Source: an uncultured Ectothiorhodospiraceae bacterium (GTDB lineage: Bacteria; Pseudomonadota; Gammaproteobacteria; UBA9214). Taken from it: 51,383 nucleotides of DNA. The notes beneath the pieces were generated by a model. The model saw nothing but the letters and a program-made list of their open reading frames with translations, did no database searches and was not told the origin of the DNA. Location: contig CAMYMI010000016.1 of assembly GCA_947259415.1 (NCBI GenBank), positions 1 to 51,383 of the forward strand, read 5' to 3'. This document shows, in pieces, positions 40,160 through 49,448 of the stretch (its first letter is position 1; each line of letters starts with the position of its first letter). The position numbers and the translations under genes are program-made.

Positions 40160-41305
40160 ATGCACGAGCATTACAGGACAGCCGTGGCTGTCGGGGTCAT
40201 CAGTGCCATAATGGCCGCACCCTCGTTTGGCGGGGTCACCGTTTACAAGAAGGATGGCAAATACGTCAAAATCGGCGGCCGTATTCAGCTGCAGTACTAC
40301 TATGCCGATCCCGATGGCGGCGAATCCGAGGATGACTTGTTCTTTCGGCGCCTGCGCCCCTATGTCGAGGGCAGCCTGCACCCGGACTGGAAGGGCAAGT
40401 TCCAGTTCGACTACGGCAAGGCTGAGGATGACAACGAGGTGGCCATCAAGGACGCCTACCTGCAGTACAAGGGCTATGACAATATGAAGGTCTCTATTGG
40501 TAATGCCAATTTCCCGTTTTCCAGAGAATTCCTGACCTCGTCCAATAAGCAGCAGCTGGTGGAACGCACCTTCGTCGGTGATCACAACTACGGTACGCCG
40601 GACCGCAATGTCGGTATTCACCTCACGGGCAACAGCGCTGACAAGAAGATAACCTGGGGTGCTTCTGTCGCATCTGCTTCCATCGATCCGGACAATAAGA
40701 AGCTGGATTTCGATACCCCGGTTAACGAGAAAGGCGACTGGAATGAAGGCTGGATGTTCGGCGGCCGCGTCGATTTCCATCCCTTCGGCCTTCTGAAGAA
40801 GTCACAGGGCGATTTCAAGGGCGAGACCAAGGCCACCGTCGGTGTCGCGGCCTTTGCCTGGGATAATGACGACGACAACAATTCCTATACACCCGGTTGT
40901 GGGTCCAAGTGTGATGTCGACTCCGTGACCGGTTACGAGATCTCGGGTGCCTTCCGTGCCGCGGGTTTCTCCATCGACGCCCAGTACAACATGTTCGATA
41001 CCGAGCTGATCGAGACCGGCATCAGCAGCGGCATCTATTCCAGCAGCCAGAGCGACCTGGAGAACTGGTCCATCGAGGGTGGCTACATGCTCATGCCCGG
41101 CAAGCTGGAACTGGTGGCCGGTTACCAGAGCCAGGATGCCGACGGTTATGCCGAGGAGTGGACCCGCACCTCAGTCGGCGCCAACTGGTTCATCAAGAAG
41201 CATGACATCAAGGTACAGGCCACTTTCACCATGAACGAGGACGTGAACGGTGTCAGCGGCGATGACCTGGATGAGTTCTTCCTGCAGACCCAGTACGTAT
41301 TCTAA
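40160..41305 (+). CDS. oprP: Phosphate-selective porin of the OprO/OprP family
   Basis: This outer-membrane porin of about 381 aa has a signal peptide (AVAVGVISAIMAAPSFG), then GRIQLQYYYADPDGGES and FFRRLRPYVEGSLHPDWKGK, typical of OprO/OprP, with alternating amphipathic strands. The C-terminal strand ends EFFLQTQYVF with the terminal Phe needed for outer-membrane assembly. OprP channels favour phosphate, and OprO favours polyphosphate. The type cannot be told from sequence by eye. I use ATG 40160 with AGGGAG upstream. The longer frame from 40100 lacks a signal peptide. It is probably co-transcribed with the Cache-like gene. Confidence 0.9.
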   Translation: MHEHYRTAVAVGVISAIMAAPSFGGVTVYKKDGKYVKIGGRIQLQYYYADPDGGESEDDLFFRRLRPYVEGSLHPDWKGKFQFDYGKAEDDNEVAIKDAYLQYKGYDNMKVSIGNANFPFSREFLTSSNKQQLVERTFVGDHNYGTPDRNVGIHLTGNSADKKITWGASVASASIDPDNKKLDFDTPVNEKGDWNEGWMFGGRVDFHPFGLLKKSQGDFKGETKATVGVAAFAWDNDDDNNSYTPGCGSKCDVDSVTGYEISGAFRAAGFSIDAQYNMFDTELIETGISSGIYSSSQSDLENWSIEGGYMLMPGKLELVAGYQSQDADGYAEEWTRTSVGANWFIKKHDIKVQATFTMNEDVNGVSGDDLDEFFLQTQYVF

Positions 41306-41328
41306 TAAGAAAATAGCAGCCCCGTTAT

Positions 41329-41357
41329 ATGTCGGACAGGGATGTCCGGCATCCCTT
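41329..41357 (+). terminator. Hairpin after the porin gene
   Basis: A 10-bp stem with one G-T pair (41329-41338 with 41343-41352) and loop GGGA is followed by CCCTTTCT. It is a plausible terminator, though the T-run is poor. Confidence 0.5.
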
Positions 41358-41491
41358 TCTATTCCGTTTTAGGCTGTTTATCTTGAATGGTGTAAAGGTC
41401 ACCCTGCAGGGTGTGAGGGTGCAGGGTGCACGTATCTGCGCAGGCGCCAGACAGTCAGGGTCTCAATAACTTGAGGATACTCTGATTAATC

Positions 41492-41578
41492 CGTCATTGC
41501 GAGGAACAAAGTGACGAAGCAATTTGCAGACTATTGAAAGAACTGTCAGGAGATTGCTTCGTTACGCTCGCAATGACG
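41492..41578. repeat. Interspersed palindromic repeat (REP/MITE-like)
   Basis: Perfect 12-bp outer arms (CGTCATTGCGAG at 41492-41503, its complement at 41567-41578) and inner complementary parts (GACGAAGCAAT / GATTGCTTCGT) form a long stem-loop of about 87 bp. Elements with the same TCATTGCGAG ends are widespread in bacterial genomes. It lies between the porin and the second pstB, in a 380-bp gap with no gene. Confidence 0.8.
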
Positions 41579-41685
41579 TGATAATCGAATCAATCATGGC
41601 TTCCTTGATACTGCACGGAGTGCACCCCGCTGTGGCAGGGTACTTCATTGTACAAGGTGCCCGTTGCGCACCGGGGATAGGGTGA

Positions 41686-42567
41686 TCAGCCGAAGCGGCC
41701 CGTGATATAGCCTTCCGTCAGGCGGTGCTGGGGGTTGGTGAAGATGCGGCGGGTGTCATCCACCTCGACGAGTTCACCCAGATGGAAGTAGGCGGTGCGG
41801 CTGGAGACGCGTGCGGCCTGTTGCATTGAGTGGGTGACGATGACGATGGTGTAGTTGCTGCTTAACTCATCCATCAGCTCCTCGATTTTCGCCGTGGCGA
41901 TCGGATCGAGTGCCGAGCAGGGCTCGTCCATCAGGATGACCTCCGGCTTCACTGCGATGGTGCGGGCAATGCAGAGGCGCTGCTGCTGGCCGCCGGAGAG
42001 ACTGGTGCCTGGCTCGTCAAGACGATCCTTGACCTCGTCCCAGAGGCCGGCCTTGCGCAGGCTGGTCTCGACGGCTTCGTCCAGGTCCAGCTTGTTGTCA
42101 ACCAGGCCGTGAATACGCGGGCCGTAGGCCACGTTTTCATAAACTGACTTCGGAAACGGGTTGGGGCGCTGGAATACCATGCCGACCTGCGCGCGCAGGG
42201 TGACCACATCGGTGGTCTTGCTGTAGATGTCCTTGCCATCCAGCATGATGCTGCCGGTGACGGCGCAGCCCTCGATGATGTCATTCATGCGATTGAGGCT
42301 CCGCAGGAAGGTGGATTTCCCGCAGCCCGACGGGCCGATCATGGAAATCACCTCGTTCTTGCCGATATCGATGGAGGCATTCTTGATCGCCGGCTGGCCG
42401 CTGTAGGCCACATCGACATTGCGACAGACAATCCGTGGGTTGTCGACGGTTATCGTGCCGACGGTCTCGTGCAGCAACTCTTCTTCATGTTCTTCGCGGA
42501 TGATCAGATTCTCCAGCCCTGACTGCAGTCCCGCGACCGGGTCCTGTTCGATGACATTTTCATTCAT
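41686..42567 (-). CDS. pstB: Canonical phosphate ABC transporter ATPase PstB (system 2)
   Basis: This 293-aa ATPase has all canonical PstB motifs: Walker [11 protein letters not shown]-loop VFQRPNPFP, signature [16 protein letters not shown], Walker [13 protein letters not shown] and H-loop [10 protein letters not shown]. It therefore serves as an internal reference for the altered pair at 7211-9035. The first 45 residues are a polar extension. It is the last gene of the minus-strand pstSCAB unit, 17 bp after pstA. As a homodimer it should have two working ATP sites. Confidence 0.96.
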   Translation of the reverse strand: MNENVIEQDPVAGLQSGLENLIIREEHEEELLHETVGTITVDNPRIVCRNVDVAYSGQPAIKNASIDIGKNEVISMIGPSGCGKSTFLRSLNRMNDIIEGCAVTGSIMLDGKDIYSKTTDVVTLRAQVGMVFQRPNPFPKSVYENVAYGPRIHGLVDNKLDLDEAVETSLRKAGLWDEVKDRLDEPGTSLSGGQQQRLCIARTIAVKPEVILMDEPCSALDPIATAKIEELMDELSSNYTIVIVTHSMQQAARVSSRTAYFHLGELVEVDDTRRIFTNPQHRLTEGYITGRFG

Positions 42568-42584
42568 AGTATTTTACCTGTTTG

Positions 42585-43862
42585 TTACCACTTTTTCTCG
42601 TAGCGTTTACGCAAGTAAACTGCCGTTGCATTCATAACCACCAGAAATGCCAGCAGTATCATAATAGCTGCTGCAGTGCGCTCCATAAAGGCACGCTCCG
42701 GACTGTCAGCCCAGAGGAAAATCTGCACGGGCAATACTGTCGACGGGTCCAGGACATTGCCCGGAATATCGACGATGAAGGCCACCATGCCGATCATCAA
42801 CAGTGGTGCCGTCTCACCCAGTGCCTGTCCCATACCGATAATGGTACCGGTCAGCATGCCCGGGAGGGCCTGCGGGACAACATGATGGAAGACCATCTGC
42901 ACCCTGGAGGCACCCACACCCAGCGCGGCCTCGCGTATGGAGGGTGGCACGGCCTTCAGTACGGCACGGCTGGAAATGATGATGGTCGGAAGGGTCATCA
43001 GTGTGAGGACGAAGCCGCCCGCAAGCGGTGCCGACCGCGGCACGCCAAAGAAATTGATGAACACTGCCAGGCCAAGCAGGCCGAACACGATGGAGGGTAC
43101 TGCCGCGAGGTTGTTCACGTTTACCTCGATGAGATCCGTCCACCTGTTATTGGGTGCAAACTCCTCGAGGTAGATGGCGGCACCGACACCTATCGGGAAC
43201 GACAGTACCAGTGTTACCAGCAAGGTAAGGAAGGATCCGACCAGGGCGCCGCGAATGCCTGACAGTTCCGGCTCCCTTGAGTCCCCCGCGGTGAAGAAGG
43301 TGGTATTGAATTCTGTATCGATCATGCCCTGATCACGCAGCGCAGTCACCCAGCCAGCCTGTTTTTCGCTGAGCCGGCCGGTAGGGTTTTCCCTGGCGTC
43401 GAAATTACCCTTGATATACATGTCGACATCATCATCTGCAGGCAGCCAGATCTCGACGGTTGTTCCGACAAGTTCGCGGTTGTCCAGCACATGGTCGCGT
43501 AATGTATATTGGGCGCCCGGGCTGATCAGGTGGTAAAGCGCGCGTTTATCGCCACGGCTGCTTACATCGGAGAATTGCTTGCGCATGGCCTGCTTGATCA
43601 TGCCGGTGTAGTCGGCCTGCATGTACCCCTGTGTGTCATCAGTTGACTCGGGGAATTCGGCTGTATTCAGCTCGATCGGGAGCATGATTTTCGACTGGAC
43701 AAATGCCGTGTGTCCCGCGCCCACGATAGCGGTAAACAGCAGTACCATGAAGAGCAGGGCAAAGATGATTGATACCAGGCCATACATCTTGAAACGGCGC
43801 TCGGCAGCGTAGCGCTTTTTCAGGCTGCGCTTCATGATATCGATGGTACGTTGTTGTTCCAT
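42585..43862 (-). CDS. pstA: Phosphate ABC transporter permease PstA, long form (system 2)
   Basis: This 425-aa permease has an N-terminal membrane segment (about 25-50), a periplasmic insert of about 150 residues (YMQADYTGMIKQAMRKQFSD onward), then the permease core with EAA loop REAALGVGASRVQMVFHHV and GETAPLLMIGMVAF. The long form is known from Pseudomonas-type Pst systems. It lies 18 bp after pstC. Confidence 0.94.
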   Translation of the reverse strand: MEQQRTIDIMKRSLKKRYAAERRFKMYGLVSIIFALLFMVLLFTAIVGAGHTAFVQSKIMLPIELNTAEFPESTDDTQGYMQADYTGMIKQAMRKQFSDVSSRGDKRALYHLISPGAQYTLRDHVLDNRELVGTTVEIWLPADDDVDMYIKGNFDARENPTGRLSEKQAGWVTALRDQGMIDTEFNTTFFTAGDSREPELSGIRGALVGSFLTLLVTLVLSFPIGVGAAIYLEEFAPNNRWTDLIEVNVNNLAAVPSIVFGLLGLAVFINFFGVPRSAPLAGGFVLTLMTLPTIIISSRAVLKAVPPSIREAALGVGASRVQMVFHHVVPQALPGMLTGTIIGMGQALGETAPLLMIGMVAFIVDIPGNVLDPSTVLPVQIFLWADSPERAFMERTAAAIMILLAFLVVMNATAVYLRKRYEKKW

Positions 43863-43880
43863 TTTATCTACCTGTATTCG

Positions 43881-45266
43881 CTAATCGTACTGTTCGCGAT
43901 ACTTGCGTACCACGTGCAGGGCAATGACATTCAGGGTCAGTGTGACGATAAACAAAATGAGCCCGAGTGCGAAGGCGGCCAGTGTCTTGGCGCTGTCGAA
44001 TTCCTGGTCACCAACCAGCAGGGTGACAATCTGCACGGTCACCGTGGTGACGGCCTCCAGCGGGTTGGCCGTCAGGTTGGCGGCAAGTCCGGCAGCCATG
44101 ACGACAATCATGGTTTCGCCGATTGCACGTGATACTGCCAGCAGGACGCCACCGACAATGCCCGGCAATGCCGCGGGGATGATGACCTTGCGAATCGTTT
44201 CCGACTGTGTCGCACCCAGTCCGTAGGAACCCTCGCGCATGGCCTGCGGGACGGCAGTGATCACGTCATCGGAGATCGAGGATACGAACGGGATGATCAT
44301 GATGCCCATGACGAGGCCTGCGGCCAGTGCGCTTTCCGAGGCTACGCTCAGGCCGATGCTGGTGCCCATATCGCGGATTGCGGGTGCTACGAACAGGGCG
44401 GCGAAAAAGCCGTACACGACCGTCGGTATGCCGGCGAGAATCTCGAGTATCGGCTTTATGACAGTACGTACATGACTGCTGGCGTATTCGGCCAGGTAGA
44501 TCGATGACATCAGTCCGACAGGAAAGGCGACGACCATCGCGATGGCGGAAATCAGCAGTGTACCGGTAAACAGCGGCACGGCGCCAAACGCGCCGGAAGC
44601 GCCGACCTGGTCGGACCGGATAGCCGTTTGCGGACTCCACACCGTGCCAAACAGAAAATCGGTTACCGGTACTTCATTGAAAAAGCGCAGTGACTCGAAC
44701 AGGACCGACAGGACAATGCCGATAGTGGTCAGAATAGCGAGCAGCGAGCAGGCAATCAGGGCGGTTATAACCGCGGTCTCTACCCGGTGCCGAGCCGGAT
44801 GGTCGATACGAATGCTCTTCCATGCCCAGCCGAGACCGGCAGCACAGATAGAAAGCGTCAGAACCCATAACAGGCGATCGGCCTTGACCTGTAGCTGATT
44901 GTGGCGATCACTGAGTTTAGTCACCAGCCCGCTGGTGTCGCTGCTGGCGACGCCATGTGCCGTGTTCTTGACATCGTTGAGCAGTAAATTGAGGTCAGCC
45001 GCAGTGCGGCTGCGAACGTCTTCGGGTAATTCTGAAATCAGTATCTGGTCGATCACGCCCTGGGACATCAATGACCAGCCAAGCATCAACAACAATGCCG
45101 GGGCAGCAGTAAAGATAAGGGTATAAGTGCCGTAATGCGACGGCAGGGAACGCAGTTTGCGAGTGGATCCGCCACTAACGGTCAGTGCGCGCTGGCGGCC
45201 AAGGAAAAAGGCGCCGATTGCCAGCATACAGACCAGAATCAGAAGTTGTATTGCATCCACAGTCAT
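43881..45266 (-). CDS. pstC: Phosphate ABC transporter permease PstC, long form (system 2)
   Basis: This 461-aa permease has extra N-terminal segments (about 1-25, 45-70), a periplasmic helical stretch and a further membrane segment, then the core: EAA loop MREGSYGLGATQSETIRKVI, LAGIPTVVYGFFAAL, and SRAIGETMIVVMAAG. It pairs with the long PstA. It is separated from pstS by 75 bp containing a terminator-like hairpin, so it is probably expressed below pstS. Confidence 0.94.
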   Translation of the reverse strand: MTVDAIQLLILVCMLAIGAFFLGRQRALTVSGGSTRKLRSLPSHYGTYTLIFTAAPALLLMLGWSLMSQGVIDQILISELPEDVRSRTAADLNLLLNDVKNTAHGVASSDTSGLVTKLSDRHNQLQVKADRLLWVLTLSICAAGLGWAWKSIRIDHPARHRVETAVITALIACSLLAILTTIGIVLSVLFESLRFFNEVPVTDFLFGTVWSPQTAIRSDQVGASGAFGAVPLFTGTLLISAIAMVVAFPVGLMSSIYLAEYASSHVRTVIKPILEILAGIPTVVYGFFAALFVAPAIRDMGTSIGLSVASESALAAGLVMGIMIIPFVSSISDDVITAVPQAMREGSYGLGATQSETIRKVIIPAALPGIVGGVLLAVSRAIGETMIVVMAAGLAANLTANPLEAVTTVTVQIVTLLVGDQEFDSAKTLAAFALGLILFIVTLTLNVIALHVVRKYREQYD

Positions 45267-45278
45267 TTATCCCGGGGG

Positions 45279-45314
45279 AAAAAAAGGGTGGATGTGATTT
45301 GGGCACATCCACCC
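45279..45314 (-). terminator. Terminator/attenuator between pstS and pstC (system 2)
   Basis: A perfect 11-bp stem (45304-45314 with 45286-45296, loop of 7) is followed on the minus strand by seven T (45285-45279). It lies 28 bp after the pstS stop and before pstC, in the same direction. It fits partial termination that yields more PstS than membrane subunits. Confidence 0.8.
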
Positions 45315-45341
45315 CTAGGTTACAGATGGGTCAAAAGCCGG

Positions 45342-46379
45342 TTACATTGCCTTGAGTTCTTTGACATTTTTAGCGAAAGATTCACGCTCTTCATTCGGCA
45401 TCGGGATCAGGCCCTTGTCTGACAGGTAGCCATCCTCACCCCAGGTCTTCTCGCTGGTGAACTCGGCAAGGTACTCGCGGATACCCGGTATCGAGTCAAC
45501 ATGTGCCTTCTTGACGTAAAAGTACAGCGGCCGTGAGATCGGATACTCGCCATTGGCGATGGCTTCGAACTCCGGGGAAACGCCGTTGATCGGTGAACCC
45601 TGCACGCGATCGCTGTTCTGGTCGAGGAAGCTGTAGCCGAAGATACCCAGTGCTTTCGGGTTGGCGTCCAGCTTCTGCACGATCAGGTTATCGTTCTCGC
45701 CGGCTTCGACATAGGCGCCGTCCTCGCGGATGGTGTGGCACAGTTTCTTGTAGGCCTTCTTGTCTTTTTTCTTCATGGCCTTGATCCAGTCGAATTTCTT
45801 GCAGCCACCTTCCATGGCCAGTTCGACGAAGGCATCGCGGGTACCGGAAGTCGGCGGCGGACCCAGTACCTCGATGGCGGTGTCCGGCAGGGCCGGGTTC
45901 ACGTCCTTCCAGGTCTTGAATGGATTCGGCTCCAGTGTCTCGCTGCCGTCAGCAGCCGGTACATCCTTGGCCAGTGCCAGGAAGACATCCTTCAGGCTCA
46001 GTTCCATCGGTGCAGCTTTCTTTGAATTGGCGATGGCGATGCCATCATAACCGATTTTGACCTCGACGATTTCATTAACGCCGTTACTCTTGCACTTTTC
46101 GATCTCGGAAGACTTGATCTTGCGCGAGGCATTGGTGATGTCCGGGTGGTCAACGCCAACACCGGCACAGAACAGCTTGAGGCCGCCACCGGAACCGGTT
46201 GACTCGACCTTGGGTGTCTTGAAAGACGTGCTTTTGCCAAAACGTTCGGCTACGACCGTGGCGAACGGGTACACGGTGCTGGATCCCACGATCATGATGT
46301 GGTCACGGGCAGCGTGTGCACTCGACATGGCCAGGCCAATCAGGCCGGCCATCAACATGGGGGTTAGTCTGGTTTTCAT
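45342..46379 (-). CDS. pstS: Periplasmic phosphate-binding protein PstS (system 2)
   Basis: This 345-aa exported protein has a signal peptide ending AMSSAHA (cleavage after about residue 23), followed by MIVGSSTVYPFA, STGSGGGLKLFCAG, ITNASRKIK and PPTSGTRDAFVE, the phosphate-contacting loops of the Pseudomonas-like PstS branch. The ATG at 46379 has AGGAGA upstream. The longer frame from 46427 covers that site and adds no signal peptide. It diverges from phoU (46588) over about 210 bp that hold a Pho box on the other strand. A weak match for its own Pho box (TCGTCAC, then CGGTTGT 11 bp on) is near 46425-46445 on the minus strand. Confidence 0.95.
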   Translation of the reverse strand: MKTRLTPMLMAGLIGLAMSSAHAARDHIMIVGSSTVYPFATVVAERFGKSTSFKTPKVESTGSGGGLKLFCAGVGVDHPDITNASRKIKSSEIEKCKSNGVNEIVEVKIGYDGIAIANSKKAAPMELSLKDVFLALAKDVPAADGSETLEPNPFKTWKDVNPALPDTAIEVLGPPPTSGTRDAFVELAMEGGCKKFDWIKAMKKKDKKAYKKLCHTIREDGAYVEAGENDNLIVQKLDANPKALGIFGYSFLDQNSDRVQGSPINGVSPEFEAIANGEYPISRPLYFYVKKAHVDSIPGIREYLAEFTSEKTWGEDGYLSDKGLIPMPNEERESFAKNVKELKAM

Positions 46380-46505
46380 ATCTTCTCCTGACTTCATGGT
46401 CAATACAGTTGGAAACTGCGGAGACAATACAACCGGAATGTGACGATAATATTAATAAGCAGAGGTATTTGTCGGCATTTTTCCCCTTCAATCTTACAGG
46501 GATTA

Positions 46506-46537
46506 ATGTCACATATATGTCATAATCCCTGTATAGA
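46506..46537 (+). promoter_or_regulatory. Pho box and -10 upstream of phoU-phoB-phoR
   Basis: ATGTCAC (46506-46512), spacer ATAT, and ATGTCAT (46517-46523) give a near-consensus PhoB direct repeat with 11-bp period. TATAGA (46532-46537) follows at 8 bp as -10. It points to phoU at 46588, so the second regulator operon is probably autoregulated. It could also affect the divergent pstS. Confidence 0.78.
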
Positions 46538-46587
46538 CTGTGCAGGATTGTTTTCACACAACAGCTTAGCGGCTGTGGACGGGAGCC

Positions 46588-47307
46588 ATGGATCCAACAC
46601 AACTTGGCAAGCATATTCTTCACCGGTTCGATCGAGAACTCGAAAGCCTGCGCAACCGTGTCGTTTCCATGGGTGGGCTGGCCGAACGTCAAATAAGCGA
46701 TGCCCTGACTGCGCTCAAGGGGCAGAACACCGAACTCGCCGAATATGTCATCCGTACTGATCACCGGGTCAATGCCCAGGAAGTCAGTATCGACGAGGAC
46801 TGCACCTATATACTCGCACGTCGCCAACCGGCAGCCAGTGACCTGCGCATGGTGATGGCCATCATCAAGACTATTACCGATATCGAACGAATCGGTGACG
46901 AGTCCGAGAAGATTGCCCGTATCGCCATGCAACTGGCGACCTCCACATTTCCAGACAGGGATCAACTGTATCAGCAGATCGACACTATGGGGCAACTGGT
47001 CGTACAACTGCTGCGCGAGGCCCTGGACACCTTCGTGCGCATGGATGTCCAATGCGCTCTTCAGGCGGCACGCCGGGATGAGGAGATCGATGGGCGTTAT
47101 GTCGCGCTGCTGACCGAACTCACCAAGCACATCAAGGCTGACCCGCAAGACACCGAGGAGTTCCAGGCGCTTGTCTGGGTGGCGCGTTCGCTGGAGCGCA
47201 TTGGCGACCATTCCAAGAATATCTGTGAATATGTCGTCTACCTGGTGGAGGGCAGGGATGTGCGACATACCACAATCGACGAAATCGAACAGGAAATCGG
47301 TGGTTGA
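46588..47307 (+). CDS. phoU: PhoU, phosphate signalling regulator (stand-alone)
   Basis: This 239-aa PhoU has two three-helix repeats with the metal-site motifs IKTITDIERIGDESEKIARI and VARSLERIGDHSKNICEYVV, and the usual opening FDRELESLRNRVVSMGGLAE. It restrains PhoR when phosphate is plentiful and affects Pst flux. Unlike copy 1 it has no extra domain. It lies first in a plus-strand operon with phoB and phoR, divergent from the canonical pstSCAB unit, so it most likely serves system 2. Confidence 0.95.
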   Translation: MDPTQLGKHILHRFDRELESLRNRVVSMGGLAERQISDALTALKGQNTELAEYVIRTDHRVNAQEVSIDEDCTYILARRQPAASDLRMVMAIIKTITDIERIGDESEKIARIAMQLATSTFPDRDQLYQQIDTMGQLVVQLLREALDTFVRMDVQCALQAARRDEEIDGRYVALLTELTKHIKADPQDTEEFQALVWVARSLERIGDHSKNICEYVVYLVEGRDVRHTTIDEIEQEIGG

Positions 47308-47340
47308 CGGTAGTCGAACGCTTCACCCGGATAATTGAGC

Positions 47341-48030
47341 ATGACTAGTATTCTCGTTGTCGAAGATGAGGCTGATCTGCGTGATATGCTAAGCGAATCA
47401 CTGGAGCAGGCCGGTTATGATACGCGTACTGCCGGTACTGTCAGTGAAGCACGCAGGAAAATCGAGAATTCAACCCCCGATCTGGTATTGCTTGACTGGA
47501 TGCTGCCTGACGCAAGTGGCCTGCAATGGCTGCGCCAAATCAGGCGTATGTCGAAATTTACCAACCTGCCCGTTATTATGTTGACCGCGCGCGGAGAGAT
47601 CGATGACCGGGTTTCGGGGCTGGACAGCGGCGCCGATGATTATCTTGTCAAACCTTTTTCATTGAAAGAATTGCATGCCCGAATTCGATCGCAATTGCGC
47701 AAGCATAACGATGTGATGCAACAGGAGCGGGTCGAACTCGGCGGTATCATCCTCGAGATCGATACACACCGGGTCATGGCGGGTGCGCACGAAATCAGGC
47801 TTGCGCCGACCGAGTTCCGCCTGTTGAAACATTTCATGACCCACTCGGATCGGGTGTACTCACGCGGCCAGCTACTCGATGCCGTGTGGGGTCACCAGAT
47901 CTTTATCGAAGAGCGCACCGTGGACGTGCATATTCGGCGCCTGCGCAAGGCCCTGGAATCGGTGGGCAAGGCCGACCTGATTCAGACCGTGCGCGGTGCC
48001 GGTTACCGCATGAGTACGCGCAGCGGCTGA
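47341..48030 (+). CDS. phoB: Phosphate regulon response regulator PhoB (copy 2)
   Basis: This 229-aa regulator has a receiver domain (ILVVEDEADLRDML, phospho-acceptor about D52 in LLDWMLPDASG, TARGE, DYLVKPFSLKEL) and a winged helix with EERTVDVHIRRLRKAL. ATG 47341 is preferred over a TTG two codons upstream. Its stop is 5 bp before phoR. It is similar to copy 1 at 6310, and both keep the same recognition helix region (RTVDVHIRRLR), so they may share Pho boxes. Confidence 0.94.
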   Translation: MTSILVVEDEADLRDMLSESLEQAGYDTRTAGTVSEARRKIENSTPDLVLLDWMLPDASGLQWLRQIRRMSKFTNLPVIMLTARGEIDDRVSGLDSGADDYLVKPFSLKELHARIRSQLRKHNDVMQQERVELGGIILEIDTHRVMAGAHEIRLAPTEFRLLKHFMTHSDRVYSRGQLLDAVWGHQIFIEERTVDVHIRRLRKALESVGKADLIQTVRGAGYRMSTRSG

Positions 48031-48034
48031 AGCG

Positions 48035-49360
48035 ATGTTATCCAAGGCATGGCGTGAGGAGCTCTGGAGCGTTGGGGGTCTCCTGGCCGTGTTATGGCTT
48101 TTGGGGCTGCAGGCCGGACTCTCTGGCTGGCTGGTACCCGTTGGTCTGATTGTCTATCTGCTCTGGCATCTCTATCACCTGCTGCGGGTGGCACGCTGGC
48201 TGGACCGATCCTCAAAGCGTCTGCCACTCAATACGCCCGGCATTTGGGGCTACGTCTATTATCGGCTGGAGGAGCGTCGGCGCAAGGCCAAAAGCGGCAA
48301 GAAACGGATTGGACGGCTGCTCAAGGAGTTCAAGACCTCCACGCGAGCCTTGCCGGATGCCACCATCGTACTGAACCGGGATTTTCATATCCAGTGGCTC
48401 AACAAGGCGGCAAAAAATCTACTGGGGGTACGCAAGACCGATGCCGGCCAGCCAATCACCAATCTGATACGCCACCCCGAGTTGCAGCAGTACCTGGTTG
48501 CCAAAGAATTTGAAAAGCCATTGTATTTACAGTTCCGTGTGGATATCCACCTGTCACTCAGGGTCGTGCCTTATGGCAAACAACAGTACCTCCTGCTGGT
48601 TCGAGATGTAACAGAACTGCACAGGATCGAGCAAATGCGACGCGATTTCATCGCCAATGCCTCTCATGAGCTACGCACTCCCTTGTCGGTATTGCAGGGA
48701 TCGCTGGAACAGCTGGAGACAGGGATAGGCGATACATCGGAACTGAGGAAACCGCTTGCCCGCATGAAACGCCAGGGCCAACGCATGATGTCCATTTTGC
48801 AGGATTTGCTCACCTTGGCCAGGCTGGAAAGCCGCCATGAGGGGGACCAGCCGCAGTCGGTTTCATTAACTGTCATGCTGGAAGACATTATGGAAGAGGC
48901 GCGTGCTGCGAGCGAGCAGCTAGGTGGTCACCGGTTTCACCTGGATATCGAAGAACAAATATCAGTAAGCGGGCAACGGGAGGATCTGTATGCCAGCACA
49001 TCGAACCTGGTGATGAATGCCGTGCGCTACACGCCTGCAGGCGGGGATATTACTGTGATGTTGAAGCGGGTCCCGGGTGGTGCGCGTTTTGAAGTAACCG
49101 ATACCGGGGCCGGTATTCAGCCACAGCATCTGGCGCGATTGACCGAACGGTTCTACCGCATCGATACGGGCCGATCCCGCGAAGCCGGTGGTACCGGCCT
49201 GGGGCTTTCCATTGTCAAGCATGTGCTTGAGCGTTACGACAGTCGTCTCGAGATCAGCAGCCAGCCGGGGGCGGGCTCCACCTTCGCCTTCACCCTGGCA
49301 GAGAAATATCTGGAGGAATCCGGTCAGCGCGTGGTCAGCAGCGCCCGTGAGGTTTCCTGA
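48035..49360 (+). CDS. phoR: Phosphate regulon sensor histidine kinase PhoR (copy 2)
   Basis: This 441-aa kinase has two N-terminal membrane segments (about 12-50), a basic linker (RRRKAKSGKKR), a PAS-like domain at about 100-195, a HisKA box IANASHELRTPLSVL with acceptor about H211, and a HATPase domain with NLVMNAVRYT, DTGAGI and GGTGLGLSIVKHV. It has the same layout as copy 1. It is the last gene of the phoU-phoB-phoR operon. Confidence 0.94.
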   Translation: MLSKAWREELWSVGGLLAVLWLLGLQAGLSGWLVPVGLIVYLLWHLYHLLRVARWLDRSSKRLPLNTPGIWGYVYYRLEERRRKAKSGKKRIGRLLKEFKTSTRALPDATIVLNRDFHIQWLNKAAKNLLGVRKTDAGQPITNLIRHPELQQYLVAKEFEKPLYLQFRVDIHLSLRVVPYGKQQYLLLVRDVTELHRIEQMRRDFIANASHELRTPLSVLQGSLEQLETGIGDTSELRKPLARMKRQGQRMMSILQDLLTLARLESRHEGDQPQSVSLTVMLEDIMEEARAASEQLGGHRFHLDIEEQISVSGQREDLYASTSNLVMNAVRYTPAGGDITVMLKRVPGGARFEVTDTGAGIQPQHLARLTERFYRIDTGRSREAGGTGLGLSIVKHVLERYDSRLEISSQPGAGSTFAFTLAEKYLEESGQRVVSSAREVS

Positions 49361-49448
49361 ATGCCTGATGCGGTGCCACGAAGCAATGACAGGTAAAGAT
49401 TGCTACAGGTTATAATGGCGTTATTGATTAATTTCTGGAGTAAGGATA

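Noticed and set aside
46303-47268. Minus-strand open frame of 321 codons over phoU
   Set aside because: It lies antisense to a canonical PhoU gene and crosses the Pho box region, so it is a shadow.
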